A program made the position numbers and the translations under genes. 64,000 bases of DNA from Zygnema cylindricum (Eukaryota; Streptophyta; Zygnematophyceae; Zygnematales; Zygnemataceae): NCBI GenBank assembly GCA_037447655.1, contig JBBHKE010002973.1, forward strand, positions 228,322 through 292,321, in the 5' to 3' direction. The notes under the pieces are model-generated. The model worked only from the letters and a program-made list of their open reading frames with translations, did no database searches and was not told the origin of the DNA. This document shows, piece after piece, positions 24,863-34,679 of this stretch (the first letter of the stretch is position 1; the number at the start of each line of letters is the position of its first letter).

Positions 24863-26320
24863 CCGGCTCGGTTCGGTTCGGTTCGGTACGGTTTCGATTT
24901 GGGTCGTATCGGTTTCACTTCGGGTTTGAACTCGGGTGTTGACTTTTGCCGTTGAGTACCCCCGGCTACCGTACACAAACACCCCGACAGGCTGCCTCGT
25001 CCGTTATCCCCGGGTTTCCCCCCCTGGGTGCAGTGCTGAGTTTAAACGCCGAATACCAAAATTTAAACAGCAAAAGCCTCGTTGAAACGATTAGACCAAC
25101 GATTAATCTGCTGATCCCACGTTCTCCTTCTTCAAGTCATACGCCTCAATAAAGCACCTTTGGAAATTGGAAAAAAAAAACATTTTGGTTTTTTTTTCTT
25201 TTTGTTTTTCATCGCTTATTTTATTTCGACCTATAATTTATTATTTCCATCAAGTCGTGTTGTACATCTGGTACAGTAACAAAGTGAAGAAAAAGGAGCA
25301 AAAATTTTATATACCTATACAATATTTGTCGTTTGAAATTCAATTACGTTGAACAATGAGGTCTCACCTAACATTGTCGCCAATGATGTCGTATTAAACC
25401 AAAGGCGTGCGATCAATTTCTAACTAGCGAAGAGAAAAAAAAATGGCCCTTACACCAAATAAGATAGAGCAGTTCTAGGTGTTTGGCGTCACTTTGCTAT
25501 CAAAATCATCATACGTGTTTGTTGACGACACTCTCAACACGATATCCTCTACAATACTAGTCATTTGAAATATTGGTCAACAAATAAATAGGCGTTATAA
25601 TCCAATGTTGAACAACGAGGTCTTACGCACAGTTGTCGCCAATGTTGTCGTATTGGACCAAAGGCCACTAATATCTCTCAATAGTAGCATCTACCTCGAC
25701 ACTATTAATTACGATGGATAAAAGGTTAATGTGATCATAAAACAATACAAAAATTAGTTGAACAACGATAAAGGGCAAACTATTGCAGTTACCTTCCGTT
25801 TGAAAAGAGGGATATAAACCCTGTATGCGAAACGTTCCCCAATAAATGTAGTTGAGGATGGTATGGTAAAACAAAAACATGTTTGGATCCGCCATAAGTT
25901 GTTTCGCGTTGTTAACCATTGGTATTGAATGTACACCTTAAATGTATTCCATCTTTTTACATTTGTTGGGTACATAATTATAGATATGGTTTGTTTTTCC
26001 AATATACGAAACATAAGTATTGAAAACTTTAACAAAAGCAATGTTGGGGGGTTGAGCACATCAAAAGCCCAACAAACGCAACAACATTTTTCTAGACTGT
26101 AGTGTTTCCCTCCAAAAGTGGGAGGTCTCGATCATACCTGAGTCAATAACGCTTAACGGGTCATTAGTACACATGGCAATATCCACAAAGTTAGCGACCT
26201 TTATCATGAATGGGCACAAGATGTAGATGACTAGTCGGCAAACTATCTTCTCCCACTTTAGGCGTGCAAAAGTGTTACGCGTGCCACAACGTCTTCCTAT
26301 TCGCATACAACTTGTTATTT
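24863..26320. other. no gene seen
   Basis: CGGTTCGGTTCGG repeats lie at 24865-24895. Two blocks sharing GAACAANGAGGTCT...TTGTCGCCAATG (about 25351 and 25611) form a direct repeat about 260 bp apart. No exon is recognised on either strand. Confidence 0.4.
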
Positions 26321-26354
26321 TAACTAAAATCACCTCGCGAGGTGATTTCAGTTG
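26321..26354. repeat. 17-bp-arm palindrome
   Basis: TAACTAAAATCACCTCG is followed at once by its near-perfect reverse complement, centre CTCGCGAG. The same arm recurs in a second palindrome at 27957-27989. Confidence 0.75.
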
Positions 26355-26359
26355 AATTT

Positions 26360-27060
26360 TGAAGATGAGTTGGATGACACGAAGTGGGTCGAACGTGCAA
26401 GACGACAAAATATAGTCCATTTAAAGTTTCAAAGTGACAAAAATTGTCTTGTGGTTTTTCTCCTTTTTTTGGTCCGGTTGAAGATTTTATAATTGCGGGC
26501 TAAGTTATGGATGAAAACGACAGAAAAAAACCCTTACTTTATCACATGGGAACATGGCCTAAGGCATTTTTGGAACACAACTTTTAAACAAACTACACAA
26601 ACTGTATCCGGTACATCTACCGATCGTCGCTTTTTATCAGAACCATTTAGTGCAAAAAACCTACATTTCAATAACAATAAAAAAAATGTCGTTTCGATGT
26701 GGGGAGGAGTGGTCTTTGTAACAACTTTGTGTCATCATCGTGGACTTTTAAAAAGTCAGATGGGGGTGTCAAGGATATTCGAAAATACGGTTGTGTCCGC
26801 CCGACGAAATGGGAAACGTACCAATATCTAGCGGTACACCTGGATCATCACGATAAATTCCACGATGGACACGAAATGGCAACCGTACAAGTACCATGTA
26901 ACTCGGACGGGGTGGATGCAAATCCACTAAACTAAAAAATCTTGCCAGAGGATATTCTGCCACGCTCCCTTAGTCCCTTTGCCTTCCCTTGTCTTTCGTG
27001 GGTTGTCGCGCTGTCCTTTTTTAATTTCAGGTTGTTTGAAAGTTTCCGCAACTGTACAGT
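26360..27060. other. no gene seen between the two palindromes
   Basis: AT-rich; short open stretches on the plus strand (26493-26935) show no recognised family or splice structure. Confidence 0.35.
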
Positions 27061-27066
27061 ACAGTA

Positions 27067-27271
27067 CACCGCAAATCGTTATTAGTGTCAAAGTTTAAAT
27101 AGCGAAATTAAAAATTAGTCTTATTGATTCTAATTTAGTGCGAGAGACGTTAAAATTTACTTTTTTTTTCCGCGGTTAGTATAAATGATTTTCGAAAATA
27201 AATTAGCAACGCTATTTAAGGACGTGGACCATAATCCGCCACGTCTTTCGCACTAAATTAGAATCAATAAG
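27067..27271. mobile_element. truncated CACCGC MITE with an internal fold-back
   Basis: The left end CACCGCAAATCGTTATTAGTG after a TA matches the MITE family, but no matching right end follows. Instead 27120-27150 and 27241-27271 form inverted arms of 31 bp (TTATTGATTCTAATTTAGTG type) with one mismatch and a spacer of about 90 bp. This may be a second element that replaced the right half. Confidence 0.55.
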
Positions 27272-27956
27272 GGTACCTCCCCATGTAATCGGTACTTTGA
27301 TAAAGTATTTTGGACTATAGTAAGGATTCTCCGTACTACTTTGAAGAGCGTCCCTATGTGCGAAAATGAAATCGGAACTTTAGAATGTGACGGTTGTAGA
27401 CGTAGGTACAACTTGTGACGATTGAAGGCGACTACGAAACTTCTGACAATTAGTGACGCCAACAAAAACAACGACAGTTGTAGACGTCTAGATTTTTGTG
27501 AAATCGTAGATGTTTAGGGTTTGGTGATATTGTGACATCACGCTCACTTGTGACAACGTCGACGTCAGTGATTCAATAACTTTCCGCCATGGTTTTCCGA
27601 TTTCGTTTTTTCTACTTTTTTCGCTCGACTTGCCATTAAAAAAAACCCTAAAAACTGCCAAAAATAATATTTTTAAAAGATCTTTCATTTTATACCAATA
27701 TTGTCGTGTCTCATTCTACATAGTGTGAGATAAAAGCTATAGTGTGAGAGGGAGAGGGGAGAGGCGACGACGGCGCAAAATTTTGCAAAGGACCTCATGA
27801 ATGAAAGTGGAGGTCCGAGATCCCTTTAGGTTTTTTTCCGTACATGCGCGTGACGGCACGAAGAAAAATAGCGAGGACTCTCCCTCGTCCTAAAATTTTC
27901 ACATTCTTGTGGCGCGTGCGTGGGTCATTTTTCATTCGCTGTTTGGGCGGTACTTG

Positions 27957-27989
27957 AACTAAAATCACCTCCTCGAGGTGATTTTGGTT
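27957..27989. repeat. palindrome related to 26321
   Basis: AACTAAAATCACCTC, a short centre, then GAGGTGATTTTGGTT. It lies immediately left of the segmental duplication copy B and may mark its breakpoint. Confidence 0.65.
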
Positions 27990-28009
27990 TGTTTTACTTG
28001 TAGGATGGA

Positions 28010-28257
28010 AATTTTGGTTGTTTTACTTGTAGGATGGAATTGCAGCCAGTTGTATCTTCACCATCAACCTTGAAAAATAGATTTCCACCAAGGCTTCCAG
28101 CTTGCATTTGAGAAACAAACGTGTAAACACGCGATGAAATGCGATTTATGGTTTTTGTCTGGCAAATAAAATGACAGGAGCAGAAACCATTATTTAAAAG
28201 TTTGCACAATTTTTGTACCTGCAGCTTTTTCTCGATAAGTTCAATTAAGATAACCAT
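28010..28257 (-). pseudogene. broken duplicate of the 18150-18412 exon
   Basis: It shares FVSQMQAGSLGGNLFFKV with the 18-kb copy but has lost the AG of the acceptor and stops matching after the KQPK region, where a direct duplication of GGTTGTTTTACTTGTAGGATGG occurs. Confidence 0.5.
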
Positions 28258-28291
28258 ATAGTACGCAGATGAAAAACTTAGGAATTTGGGA

Positions 28292-28645
28292 TTATGGACA
28301 AGAAGACGAGTGGATCTTGTCCGAGAGTCTCTGACTCATGTTTTGTGATTTCTGATTTGTTGTACAGGCCCTAGTGGAGCTACATGGGGTTGCCTTTGGC
28401 CACCAATTTTCAGACCAGGATAGGAGTTCCAGTGGCCTTTCCAACTTTGGAGGATCTGCTTCAGTGGCGCCTGAAATCATGGCGAGTGGCAGCACGTCGG
28501 GCATAAGCTGTCTTGCTGGTGGAGGCTTTGGTATGAAACGCAGGCTTTGGTATGAATCGCAGTTATTCTCCTGCATTGTCTGGAAGTTTTGCCGCCCATC
28601 GCCACCTCCAGCTTCTGTTGGAGGAGGAGCCACGTTTTGTTGCAA
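28292..28645 (-). CDS. duplicate of the Pro-rich candidate exon
   Basis: Nearly identical to 18573-18926, with a few single-base differences that keep both strands open. The same caveat applies: either strand could be the coding one, and the family is not recognised. Confidence 0.25.
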   Translation of the reverse strand: MQQNVAPPPTEAGGGDGRQNFQTMQENNCDSYQSLRFIPKPPPARQLMPDVLPLAMISGATEADPPKLERPLELLSWSENWWPKATPCSSTRACTTNQKSQNMSQRLSDKIHSSSCP

Positions 28646-28854
28646 ATTACTTTTGTTCTGAATTACTTTTCGTTCTGATTTTTTTTTTCTCCACTACATT
28701 TTGTTCCAAACAACTTTGTGTTCCAAATTACCTTTTGTTCCACAGTACTTGAGCTTCTCGAGTGATTTCTGAATTTCATCTGTGTTCCGTTTAACAGTGT
28801 GTTTGTGTTTTTGAGAGGGAGCTCTTATTAGATCGCCTTGTGAATATCTGGCAG

Positions 28855-28925
28855 GTCTATCCCCAAGGGAAAATGTCACACCACTTCGCAAGTCTAAAGC
28901 CAGGCGAAGTGCTTGAAGTGAAAAG
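28855..28925 (+). CDS. isolated NADH-cytochrome b5 reductase-like exon
   Basis: After a atctggcag acceptor the 71-nt exon reads VYPQGKMSHHFASLKPGEVL and ends at a GTATAG donor. This is the FAD-domain segment of cytochrome b5 reductases (a yPxGkmS.hf.slk.Gd.l.vkGP pattern). Those enzymes pass electrons from NADH to cytochrome b5 at membranes. No other exon of such a gene is recognised nearby, so this is probably a captured or left-over exon. It could be part of a long-intron gene extending to the left. Confidence 0.6.
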
Positions 28926-30139
28926 GTATAGATTCCTTCATCGTTTTTTGTTACTGCTATTGCTCTTTCAAGTTTGTGAGCTATTTTGTCTTTTTATGAG
29001 GAAGGGCTCACCTGAAATCGGAATTGCGAAAATTCTGAAATGGAAATGTCAAGATAGTTTTCTTTTTTTGTGTTTATGTTTATGAAAATAAGTAGTAGTA
29101 AAGTATTTTTCTAACTTTTATAAGTTTTATCAGATTTTTTTTTTATTATTTACTGTTGTTATTATTTTTCCAATTTATTTTGTTACATTCTACAAGCATT
29201 ATGTTGGTTTGTTCTTCTTTTTTCTTGGAATTTGTGCTCTGCTAGTTGTGCTATTCTAAAATTGTCTTTTTTTTTGTTTTGTCTACATTCCATTTTTTTT
29301 ATCTTGTCATGTTTTGTTCGATTTTGTCTCTCTGTTTTTTTACAGCTTTTCCTTTTTTTTCAATTCCGTCTTATATCGTTCACTTTTTCCTTGTACTGTT
29401 AATGCTCTAGTTTGTCTTTCTATGCAGCCACCTAACTGTGTCCTATGTCGGCTTGTAGTGACATTTGTCCTATTTTGACCTTTTTCAGTCAAAAAAAATT
29501 ATGTACGGTCTTTTTGTCTTTTTGGAATGATGTCACATTCATGATTATTTTTCACCATCATTGTTTCATTTTTGTCCGACTCAAAAAGCCTTATATTTTT
29601 TGTCTTTTCCTTCTAAATCCTAGTTCCATCCTTCACCGAGCGTCTCTTATGCCGAACCTCTACGTTTAACTTATATTTTTATGAGCTTATTCCAACAACA
29701 ATTAAACAATCTCTGTATTTTTTCTTATTCTAAGACTCTTTGTTTTTTTTTTGCTTTATCGTATTCCAAGAACGTTTCTGCATTTGATGACTTTCGTCTC
29801 ATTCTCAATACGTTTTGTCATTTTCTGTAATGTCTTGTTCTACAGCCGCATTCGGTGTTGGGGACCCATCTCATCGGGAGAAGCGGGAGGAGACTGGCAG
29901 GGGCAGCTGGGCGAGAGGTCGCGCTGGAGGGGAAGGAGCGTCGGACTCTCTTGTTTGTGTCGAGAATATACTTACCCTCTCTCTCTCCCTCCCCTCTCTT
30001 GCCTCTCTTCCCTCTTTCTCATCTCTTTGGCTTGTCTCGCGCTTTCTTTGGTCAAAAATGCAAAGGTATGTGCACTCACCCAAAACAAATTTCAGCTTTT
30101 GGAGCGTATAGGTTTATTTTAGTTTATTGTTGTTTTTGT

Positions 30140-31480
30140 TTTTATTTCTCTCTTCTATGGAAGAGAGACAGGGTGAAGGTGAGGGAGAGGGTCAAAAGAG
30201 GATGAGGCCGCCACCTCTTCCTCTTTTTGTCCCTCCCCGTCTCCTTCTCCCTGCAGTGTTTTCATCGCACGTTTCATCCTTCTGTCTTATGTTCATCTTT
30301 TTTTTTGTTTTCCCCTCATTTATCTTACCACCTGTCTTGTTGTTGTTTTTCTTTTTTGTCCGAGGAACGCATCTGTGAACAAGCTTGGAGGTTGGAGATT
30401 GGATAGGGCTTCTCGACTCGGGCGAGACCCCTATGAACGATGACATGGTACAGTTTTTGTTTTTTCAATTCAAAATCACAAAGGTATATGCACTCACCGA
30501 AAACTAATTTCAACTTTTGGACTGTATTGTTTTATTTTTGTTTATTGCTATTTTTGTCGTTATTTCTATCTTCCTTTTTGTTTATTGCTGTTTTTGCTTT
30601 TATTTTTCTCTTCTATGGAAGAGAGACAGGGTGAAGGTGAGGGAGAGGGTCAAAAGAGGATGAGGCCGCCACCTCTTCCTCTTTTTGTCCCTCCCCGTCT
30701 CCTTCTCCCTGCAGTGTTTTCATCGCACGTTTCATCCTTCTGTCTTATGTTCATCTTTTTTTTTGTTCTCCCCTCATTTATCTTACCACCTGTCTTGTTG
30801 TTGTTTTTTTTTTTGTCCGAGGAACGCATCTGTGAAAAAGCTTGGAGATTAGAGATAGGATAGGGCTTCTCGACTCGGGCGAGACCCCTATGAACGATGA
30901 CATGGTACAGTATTTGTTTTTTCAATTCAAAATCACAAAGGTATATGCACTCACCAAAAACTAATTTCAACTTTTGGACTGTATTGTTTTATTTTTGTTT
31001 ATTGCTGTTTTTGTCGTTATTTCTTTCTTCCTTTTAGTTTATTGTTGTTTTTGTTTTTATTTCTCTCTTCTATGGAAGAGAGACAAGGTGAAGGTGAGGG
31101 AGAGGGTCAAAAGAGGATGAGGCCGCCACCTCTTCCTCTTTTTGTCCCTCCCCGTCTCCTTCTCCCTGCAGTGTTTTCATTGCACGGTTAATCCTTTTGT
31201 CTTATGTTTATCTTTTTTTTTGTTCTCCCCTCATTTATCTTCCCACCTGTCTTGTTGATGTTTTTTTTTTTTGTCCGAGGAACGCATCTGTGAACAAGCT
31301 TGGAGATTGGAGATAGGATAGGGCTTCTCGACTCGGGCGAGACCTATATGAACGATGACATGGTACAGTATTTGTTTTTTCAATTCATAATCACTAAAGT
31401 AGTTGCACTCACCCTGAACAAGTTTCAGCTTTTGGAATGTTTCTGTTTATTTCTTTTTAGTGCTGGACTAATTGTGATTT
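30140..31480. repeat. three tandem units of about 455 bp
   Basis: The block starting TCTTCTATGGAAGAGAGACA recurs at about 30153, 30609 and 31063, and also at about 20198 and 20647. Each unit holds a purine arm, CCGCCA loop, pyrimidine arm hairpin (AGGATGAGG-CCGCCA-CCTCTTCCTC), a T-rich stretch, and a stretch ending GGGCTTCTCGACTCGGGCGA. A diverged single unit lies at 32740-33215. Unit-length and phase argue for unequal exchange. Confidence 0.8.
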
Positions 31481-31482
31481 AG
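31461..31482 (+). pseudogene. cyclophilin exon remnant with a stop
   Basis: Between ttctttttag and GTAAGA lies a 22-nt exon reading A-G-L-I-V-I-stop. The cyclophilin consensus at this place is AGRIVIE; single-base changes give CTA for Arg and TAG for Glu. The following family exon (about 19 residues, up to the CTG before GEKGVG) is missing between here and 31583. This indicates that the cyclophilin locus is a fragment. Confidence 0.5.
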
Positions 31483-31582
31483 GTAAGATTGTCAAGACTC
31501 GCTATATTACATTTTTTGTATATTCTACATGCACTTGTCCTTATTGATATCATTCAAGCAAAGGTTTAATTGGTATCTGCAG

Positions 31583-31611
31583 GTGAACGTGGTGTTGGAA
31601 GGCGGGGAAAG
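31583..31611 (+). pseudogene. cyclophilin microexon, copy a (29 nt)
   Basis: Bordered by tatctgcag and GTAAAA, it reads (G)ERGVGRRGK, the loop that precedes PLYYKGSSCHRVIPGF in cyclophilins. A second copy with the same peptide lies at 31795-31823. It starts with two bases of a codon and ends in phase 0, so only one copy can be used without a frameshift. Confidence 0.65.
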
Positions 31612-31794
31612 GTAAAAAAAATTTTCACGACATTTTTAGTATTGTATTTTCTCTTTCCGGCTGTTTGTGGATGCCAAATCTTTTCCCATAATTTCTTTTG
31701 CCAGAATTAATTGTACTTTTTTTGTATTTATTCCATTTTTGTCTTTAAAAGTCTTCAGTTTGTTGCAAATTTGGACCTTTTGATAATGTTGCAG

Positions 31795-31823
31795 GTGAAC
31801 GCGGTGTTGGAAGGCGAGGAAAG
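31795..31823 (+). pseudogene. cyclophilin microexon, copy b (29 nt)
   Basis: Bordered by atgttgcag and GTAATT. It encodes the same ten residues as copy a and differs by two synonymous bases. Both splice borders are intact in both copies, suggesting a recent duplication or retained splice function. Confidence 0.65.
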
Positions 31824-32037
31824 GTAATTTTTTTTCTCTTGTGATCTTGTTTTTGTACAGCTTACAAACTTGACACTCTTCACACTGATCTGCACAACTC
31901 AACTTAACTTTTATCTGGAGCATATTTACAGTAGCTTATTCATTGGAATTGCCATCAATTTTCGTCCTTCTGCACCTTCTTACAACAACTTAATTTATTA
32001 AAATGTTCAAAAAATGATTTTTTTTTTCCTTGTGCAG

Positions 32038-32094
32038 CCTCTTTACTACAAGGGATCATCTTGTCACCGTGTCATTCCTGGCTTCATGTGCCAG
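32038..32094 (+). pseudogene. cyclophilin exon PLYYKGSS...GFMCQ
   Basis: A 57-nt exon after cttgtgcag, ending at GTGAGG, reading PLYYKGSSCHRVIPGFMCQ. The FHRVIPGFM element holds the catalytic Arg of the peptidyl-prolyl isomerase; here the Phe before His is Cys. Phase 0 on both sides. It is typed as pseudogene because of the defects upstream. Confidence 0.75.
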
Positions 32095-32295
32095 GTGAGG
32101 TGTTGCCTTGTGGCTGTTGCTCTGTTGGCCTTGTTGTCTTCTTTGGTAATCCAACTAATATTTAATTTCCGTATTAGATTTTTTACACCAATAGGGTGGA
32201 TGTTGTTTATGTACTCATAATTCATGTCGCCTCTTTTGTTTTCTGCTTGAGAATTCAACTACTCTGTTGTCCTCTCTATTTTTTTGCCATGTTAG

Positions 32296-32439
32296 GGTGG
32301 AGATTTCACCAATGGCAATAGAACTGATGGAGAGTCCATCCACGGAGAAAAATATGCAGATGAAAACTTTATCAGGAAGCACACCGGACGTGGAGTACTA
32401 TCCATGGCCAATGATGGACCCGACACCAATGGTCCGCAG
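32296..32439 (+). pseudogene. cyclophilin exon GGDFTNGN...TNGPQ
   Basis: A 144-nt exon after ccatgttag, ending at GTAACT. It reads [39 protein letters not shown] and DGPDTNGPQ, the central half of the cyclophilin barrel. The next exon (normally starting FFI) is not found downstream before the CT tracts. In this window only about 77 of the usual 165 or so residues survive. Confidence 0.75.
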
Positions 32440-32739
32440 GTAACTGACGTTATGGATAATTTAAACTAGATTCGGTTCTCTGATTTCTAATTTTTACACC
32501 TTTTGGTTCTTTTTAGCATTCTTGCACTCAGTTGGTTGAAAAGTGATGAACTTAGGAAGCTGGTGTTTTCAACCATGAGCTAACACCTAGTTGTTTGTTT
32601 GGAGGTGCCTGATGCTGCAGACGCATATTTATTTTCTTGGCAGACGCCCTCCATTCCTTTTTTGCCAAGGCCATTCTTTCTTGGCAGGCGGAGGCCGCCG
32701 GTACGCAAAATTGCAATTGTGGGGCAAAAGACATTGCCT

Positions 32740-33215
32740 ATAATATCTCCCCTCCCTCCCTCCCTCCCTTTCTCTCTCTGTCCCTCCTTTCTTACTTACC
32801 TCCCTTCGTCATTTTTCTCTTCCCCTCTCTCGCTCTCTCGCCTCTCCCTTTCCACTCCCTTGCCCTCTCCCTTCCCGTTCCCTCTCCCACTCCCTCTCCT
32901 TCCTCCTCTCCCTTTCCAGAAAGGGAGTGAGAAAGATAGTGGCGGCTATCCTTTCTCACTACCTCTCCCTCTCCCACTCCCTCTCCTTCCTCCTCTCCAT
33001 TTCCAGAAAGGGAGTGAGAAAGATAGTGGCGGCTATCCTTTCTCACTACCTCTCCCTCTCCCCCTCCCCCTCCCTCTTTCTTTTTTTTATTTTAGTTCTC
33101 CTCTCGATTTTTCTTACCACCTGTATATTGATTTTTTGTTTTTTTTGAGGAGCGCAAACACGAACAAGGTTGGAGATCGATTGGGATAGGGCTTCTCGAC
33201 TCGGGCGAGACCATG
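32740..33215. repeat. CT tract with two perfect hairpins, diverged 455-bp unit
   Basis: Two tandem blocks (about 32926-32961 and 33014-33046) read GTGAGAAAGATAG, TGGCGG, CTATCCTTTCTCAC. The tail GAGATCGATTGGGATAGGGC... to 33210 matches the tail of the 455-bp units. A palindrome GGCGGAGGCCGCC occurs at about 32686 and 33413 in the two flanking blocks (32640-32740 and 33400-33470), which resemble each other. Confidence 0.7.
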
Positions 33216-33681
33216 AAGTTTCTGGGAGGCAGGGACTATGCTAAGCTCTTTAGTTGCCAAATATCTGTACATGGTGAGACTCTCTCCCTTCCTCCCTCCC
33301 TTCCTCCCTCCCTCTCCCTCCCCTCACCCCATTGTTTTGAACTCCCCTCCGTTCCTCCCTCCCTCTCTCCCTCCTTCCCCTCCTACTTACTTCCTCATTT
33401 TTGTGATTGTCAGGCGGAGGCCGCCTTTACGCGAAATGGCGATTGTGGGGCAGAGGACATTGCCTTTGGCCACTTCACTCAGGCTTTTGTTTTACTCGAG
33501 GAAGAAATTTCCGTAAGCTAATTTCCCGACCTGCGTATTATCGCCCATTTCTGCTCAAACATCTGCAGAACTGTTGGAGTCGAATGTTTGAGTCGAATGT
33601 TTGGGTTGCAAATTTAGCAGATCTGTCAGGGGAGATAGTTTTTCCATCTTCATTTTTCTTCTTTCATTGTTATGTTGACAG

Positions 33682-33788
33682 GATTCAAAATTGCAGATTA
33701 CAACTTTCCATTTGATCGCTGGAACGCTACAGAGGAGCAATATCTTTACCGGGGAGAACATAGACAAACCGACACATACGCAATAGGG
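33682..33788 (+). CDS. putative exon of the unrecognised gene (copy 3)
   Basis: The acceptor gttgacag precedes an open stretch reading FKIADYNFPFDRWNATEEQY and ending THTYAIG-like residues at a GTGAGC donor. It matches the window-start copy, which has a stop. It is the best preserved version of this exon. About 840 bp downstream, beyond a CT tract, follows the KWESLEEAVL exon, here shortened. Confidence 0.35.
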
Positions 33789-34600
33789 GTGAGCTTTCTC
33801 CCTCTTCCTCATTCCCTCTCCTTCCCTCTCCCTTCCCTCTCCTCTTCACTTTCTTTCCTCTCTCCCTCTCCCTCTCTCTCCTCTCCCTTTCCTCTATCTA
33901 GCCTTCTCCTTTATCTTTCCCTCTCCTCTCCCTTGCCCTCTCCCTCTCCATCTCCCACTCCCGACCCCTCTCCCTCACCCTCTCCCCTCCTCTCCCTTTC
34001 ACTCTGCCTCTTCTATCCCTTCTATCCTCTTCCTCCCTTTCTATCCCTTCTCTCTCTCCTCTCCTCTCCCTGGAAACAAAAAGGGAGAAAAAAGGGTAGT
34101 GGCGGCTATCCTTTCTTTCTCCCTCTACCTTTCCTTCTTACTCTCCCTCCTCTCCCTTGCCCTCTCCCTTTCCCACTCTCCACTTTCCCACTCTCCCCTT
34201 TGCCTCTCTACCTTGCCCTCCCTCTCCCTCACCTCTCCTTGCCATTTCCTCTCCTTCTTCCTCTCCCATCCCTATCCCTCTCCCTCTTCCTTTCCCTTTC
34301 CTTCCTCTCCCTGGGCAGAAAGGGAGAAAGAAAGGTAGTGGCGGCTATCCTTTCACTCCCCCTCTACCTTTCCTTCTTACTCTCTCTCTCCCTCCACCCT
34401 TCTTTCTCTCCCTCTCCCTCTCCCTCTCCCTCTCCCTCTCCCTCCACCTTTCCTCGTTCTTCCTCTCCCTCACCCTCTCCCTCTCTTTCTCCCCCTACCC
34501 CTCCTCCCCTTTCTCTCACCCTTTCCTCTCCTCTCCCTTTCTTTTCCCTCTCCCTCTCCCTCTCTTTTTCCATTTCCGTCCCCCTTTTTAATATTCCCTT
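33789..34600. repeat. polypyrimidine tract with TGGCGG hairpins
   Basis: CCCTCT-type repeats with hairpin islands at about 34083-34123 and 34320-34358, equivalent to those at 313 and 438. The long plus-strand open frame here is low-complexity and not a gene. Confidence 0.75.
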
Positions 34601-34626
34601 GTTGGTTTTTTTGTTTCTGTTCCGAG

Positions 34627-34674
34627 GTGAACAAATGGGAGTCGTTGGAGGAGGCTGTCCTTCGTAAAGAATAA
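34627..34674 (+). pseudogene. truncated exon of the unrecognised gene (copy 3)
   Basis: It reads VNKWESLEEAVLRKE and then TAA. After CTTCGTAAA the sequence leaves the match with copies 1 and 2, so the exon and its donor are truncated. Confidence 0.4.
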
Positions 34675-34679
34675 AGTAG

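Larger units (their letters stand above)
27990..30140. repeat. segmental duplication, copy B
   Basis: Collinear with 18300-20190. It includes T-rich sequence built from TTTTGTC/TTTTGTTCC-like words (about 28640-28745 and 29200-29830), matching 18930-19860 of copy A. The longer form at 28886-29140 shows that copy A suffered the deletion. Confidence 0.8.

Noticed and set aside
25668-26420. Possible transposase on the minus strand
   Set aside because: Short unrelated frames with no catalytic motif or family signature that I can name.
33672-34667. 331-codon plus-strand frame
   Set aside because: Only the first 35 or so codons match an exon with splice borders; the rest is Ser/Leu/Pro-rich translation of a CT tract that differs in all copies.
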